From Pirellulales bacterium (lineage in GTDB: Bacteria; Planctomycetota; Planctomycetia; Pirellulales; Thermoguttaceae), in contig JAFGDS010000069.1 of the NCBI GenBank assembly GCA_016931995.1, forward strand, positions 62,001-126,000: DNA of 64,000 nt. Reading direction: 5' to 3'. The notes below the pieces were generated by a model. It searched no databases, was not told the DNA's origin, and saw only the letters and a list, made by a program, of their open reading frames with translations. Of the stretch, positions 62,643 through 64,000 are shown piece after piece; within the stretch, counting starts at the first letter, position 1; every line of letters starts with the position of its first letter. The translations under genes were made by a program, and so were the position numbers.

Positions 62643-62769
62643 GTAGCACAGCCGCCCTCGGCTGTGTTGCGCGTTTCTCACAGCCGAGGGCGGCTGTGCT
62701 ACATACCGGTGGGCGGCTGTGCTACATACCGGTGGGCGGCTGTGCTACATACCGGTGGGCGGCTGTGCT
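62643..62769. repeat. CAGCCGCCCTCGGCTG inverted pair followed by three 23-bp tandem copies
   Basis: Inverted arms 62643-62666 and 62679-62702 are followed by three exact tandem copies of a 23-base unit beginning ACATACCGGTGGGCGG (62701-62723, 62724-62746, 62747-62769). The unit ends with the right arm of the palindrome, so the tandem grew out of it. Confidence 0.85.
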
Positions 62770-62842
62770 GCAAGCAGGCCGTGGGCTCCGACCTCAGTGT
62801 CGCAGATCCGGGCGGAGACGCAAGGACCGGCGAGCCACCGCA

Positions 62843-62996
62843 CTCCCCTCTCCCGCTTCGCGGGAGAGGGGCCGGGGGTGAGGGGATTTCACGCAAGAGG
62901 AGTGCTGGCGCGTTGGCCAGCGGACGAGACGAATCCACGTCCCCTCACCCGGCCGCTGCGCGGCCACCCTCTCCCGCCGTGCGGGAGAGGGGACGG
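62843..62996. repeat. Two CTCTCCCG palindromes in opposite orientation
   Basis: The first (62843-62886) has CCCCTCTCCCG arms plus CCGGGGGTGAGGGG. The second (62939-62996) carries the reverse, CCCCTCACCCGGCCGC, then CCCTCTCCCGCC. The two face each other across about 50 bases just beyond the LRR gene stop. Confidence 0.8.
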
Positions 62997-62998
62997 TG

Positions 62999-64000
62999 TT
63001 AGCGCATCCTCCGTCGGCGAAGGACGAGCGCCAAGCCGACGCAGGCCAAAAGGGCAAGCGCGGACGGCTCGGGCACGACGGTCAAGACGTTGCCCGGGCC
63101 GGCGTCCCACGCGTCGAGATCCGTCCGCATGGCGGCGTAAAGCTCCTGGTTCACCGTCAACGCGTCCAGCTTCTTCGCGTCCAGCGCCGAGATCAGATCC
63201 CACACCTCGGCATAGCCTTCGGCAATGATTGAGTCGGAGAAGATCACGTCGGTGAGGATCAGGGTTTCGAGGTCGTGCATGAAGAACATCGTGTCCAGTT
63301 GATTGACTCCCGACATGTCTGCGCGGCGGAAATCAGCCAGGGCGACGCCGTCACGAGAGGCAATCCCAGGAGTATCGTCGTGCCAAGAGCTACTCCCATT
63401 CATGAGTGTGTCAAAAGTGTTTTGCGAGAGAATCGCCTCGGTGAGAACGACTTCCTCCACTGGATTCCATGCAATATCGAAACCTGCCAGCGCCGATGCG
63501 TTGAACCCGGTCAAGTCCAGCGAGTAAATACAGCTGTCGAATAGGTCAAGGGTTTTAAGGCTGGGGAGGCCCCGAAACACGCCGGGATCGAGTGTCATCC
63601 TGTTGCGGCCCGTAGTACTTGCGAAGGCAAGTGCCATGTTTAGGTGCTCCAACCTAGAAAGCCCCTGAAACACGTCGGCGTCCACAGAGGAAATGCCGTG
63701 GGAGACAAGCCGCAGCTTCGTGAGATTAGTCAATCCCTCAAATGCGTAAGGAGCCACTGAGGAGATCTCGTTGAATTCGAGATTAAGGGTATCGAGATTG
63801 ACTAGGCCCAGGAACTGGCCGGCAGCCAGAGAAGTAATCCCATTGAAACCAAGCTCAAGCGTACGCAAATGAGTGAAGCTACTCACTCCATCTGCACTGG
63901 TAATCCCCTTCCCTGTTGCATTGCACTCCCACCCCACCGGCCCCGGCGGGGTGTAGCCGTTGTTGAGGGCCCACTGGCCGAAGGTCAGTTCGGCGGAGGC
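62999..64000 (-). CDS. C-terminal part of a leucine-rich-repeat PEP-CTERM protein (partial)
   Basis: The reading frame is open to the right edge, so the N-terminus lies outside the window. It begins AELTFGQWALNNGYTPPGP, then several leucine-rich repeats of the 'L-x-x-L-x-x-L-x-L-x-x-N' type (FTHLRTLELGFNGITSL, LVNLDTLNLEFNEISSV, LTNLTKLRLVSHGISSV, LPSLKTLDLF). A mixed domain follows, then the exosortase tail VPEPSALALLACVGLALVL plus RRRRMR. It is probably surface-attached or secreted and binds protein. Base composition in the LRR region is less GC-rich than around it. Confidence 0.82.
   Translation of the reverse strand, partial: ASAELTFGQWALNNGYTPPGPVGWECNATGKGITSADGVSSFTHLRTLELGFNGITSLAAGQFLGLVNLDTLNLEFNEISSVAPYAFEGLTNLTKLRLVSHGISSVDADVFQGLSRLEHLNMALAFASTTGRNRMTLDPGVFRGLPSLKTLDLFDSCIYSLDLTGFNASALAGFDIAWNPVEEVVLTEAILSQNTFDTLMNGSSSWHDDTPGIASRDGVALADFRRADMSGVNQLDTMFFMHDLETLILTDVIFSDSIIAEGYAEVWDLISALDAKKLDALTVNQELYAAMRTDLDAWDAGPGNVLTVVPEPSALALLACVGLALVLRRRRMR

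Larger units (their letters stand above)
62630..62998. other. Repeat-filled gap between tryptophanase and the LRR gene
   Basis: About 370 bases, nearly all repeats of two families. No gene. Any promoter for tryptophanase would have to lie inside or between these elements. Confidence 0.7.

Noticed and set aside
61200-62681. Second minus-strand frame over tryptophanase
   Set aside because: Same region in a different frame; only the 61220-62629 frame matches the tryptophanase family.
62701-62769. CRISPR array
   Set aside because: Three contiguous 23-bp copies without spacers; it is a simple tandem repeat. No cas genes.

Overview
The window is GC-rich bacterial DNA that most resembles a member of the Planctomycetota. 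The evidence is a DUF1559-type prepilin-like protein with an H-X9-DG tail motif, several secreted LamG proteins ending in VPEP plus a hydrophobic stretch plus Arg-rich tail (PEP-CTERM), a GldA/GldF-GldG/DUF4340 cassette, a Rho factor with an Arg/Gly-rich N-terminus, and many palindromic repeats between genes. Rubrerythrin, a flavodiiron protein, rubredoxin, tryptophanase and lactate dehydrogenase suggest anaerobic or microaerobic life with peroxide and oxygen defence. The source assignment is inference; no marker rRNA is present.

Layout. 1-3.1 kb: the end of a TsaB-like protein, cysteine synthase, a DUF4416 protein and a MraY/WecA-type sugar-phosphate transferase. 3.3-10.5 kb: a minus-strand run of one DUF1559 protein and three related LamG/PEP-CTERM exoproteins, one with an N-terminal glycerophosphodiester phosphodiesterase domain. 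11.2-13.3 kb: KDPG aldolase, tRNA-Ser(GGA) and Rho. 14-21.6 kb: a thioredoxin/YHS-like protein, a GT-C membrane protein, a pentaheme cytochrome lipoprotein related to ActA of alternative complex III, an M48 protease, BON and STAS proteins, and RuvB. 22-27 kb: a compact WXG100/FtsK cluster resembling a minimal type VII secretion system. 27-36.4 kb: a flavin reductase with an M50-like membrane protein, a HEAT-repeat protein with a membrane partner, and the ABC/GldG/DUF4340 cassette. 36.8-44 kb: a TPR protein, a TaqI/Eco57I-type DNA methylase and a GH36 alpha-galactosidase operon. 44.3-52.7 kb: rubrerythrin, a shrunken LMW-phosphatase/ArsC, MetH, lactate dehydrogenase, flavodiiron protein and rubredoxin. 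52.8-64 kb: two multidomain histidine kinases, a ribulokinase, an iron alcohol dehydrogenase, a GH5 hydrolase, tryptophanase and the end of a leucine-rich-repeat PEP-CTERM protein.

Two things stand out. First, the WXG100/FtsK cluster (21981-26943) has two short WXG-like proteins, an unknown coiled-coil protein and a 1298-residue ATPase. That ATPase appears to carry three FtsK-like modules, of which only the middle one keeps its nucleotide-binding motifs. Second, at least nine families of short palindromic elements, often arranged as facing pairs, fill nearly every larger intergenic gap. They also lie in frame inside genes, most clearly twice inside the DNA methylase and once inside the GT-C protein. 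No transposase, integrase or CRISPR array is visible.
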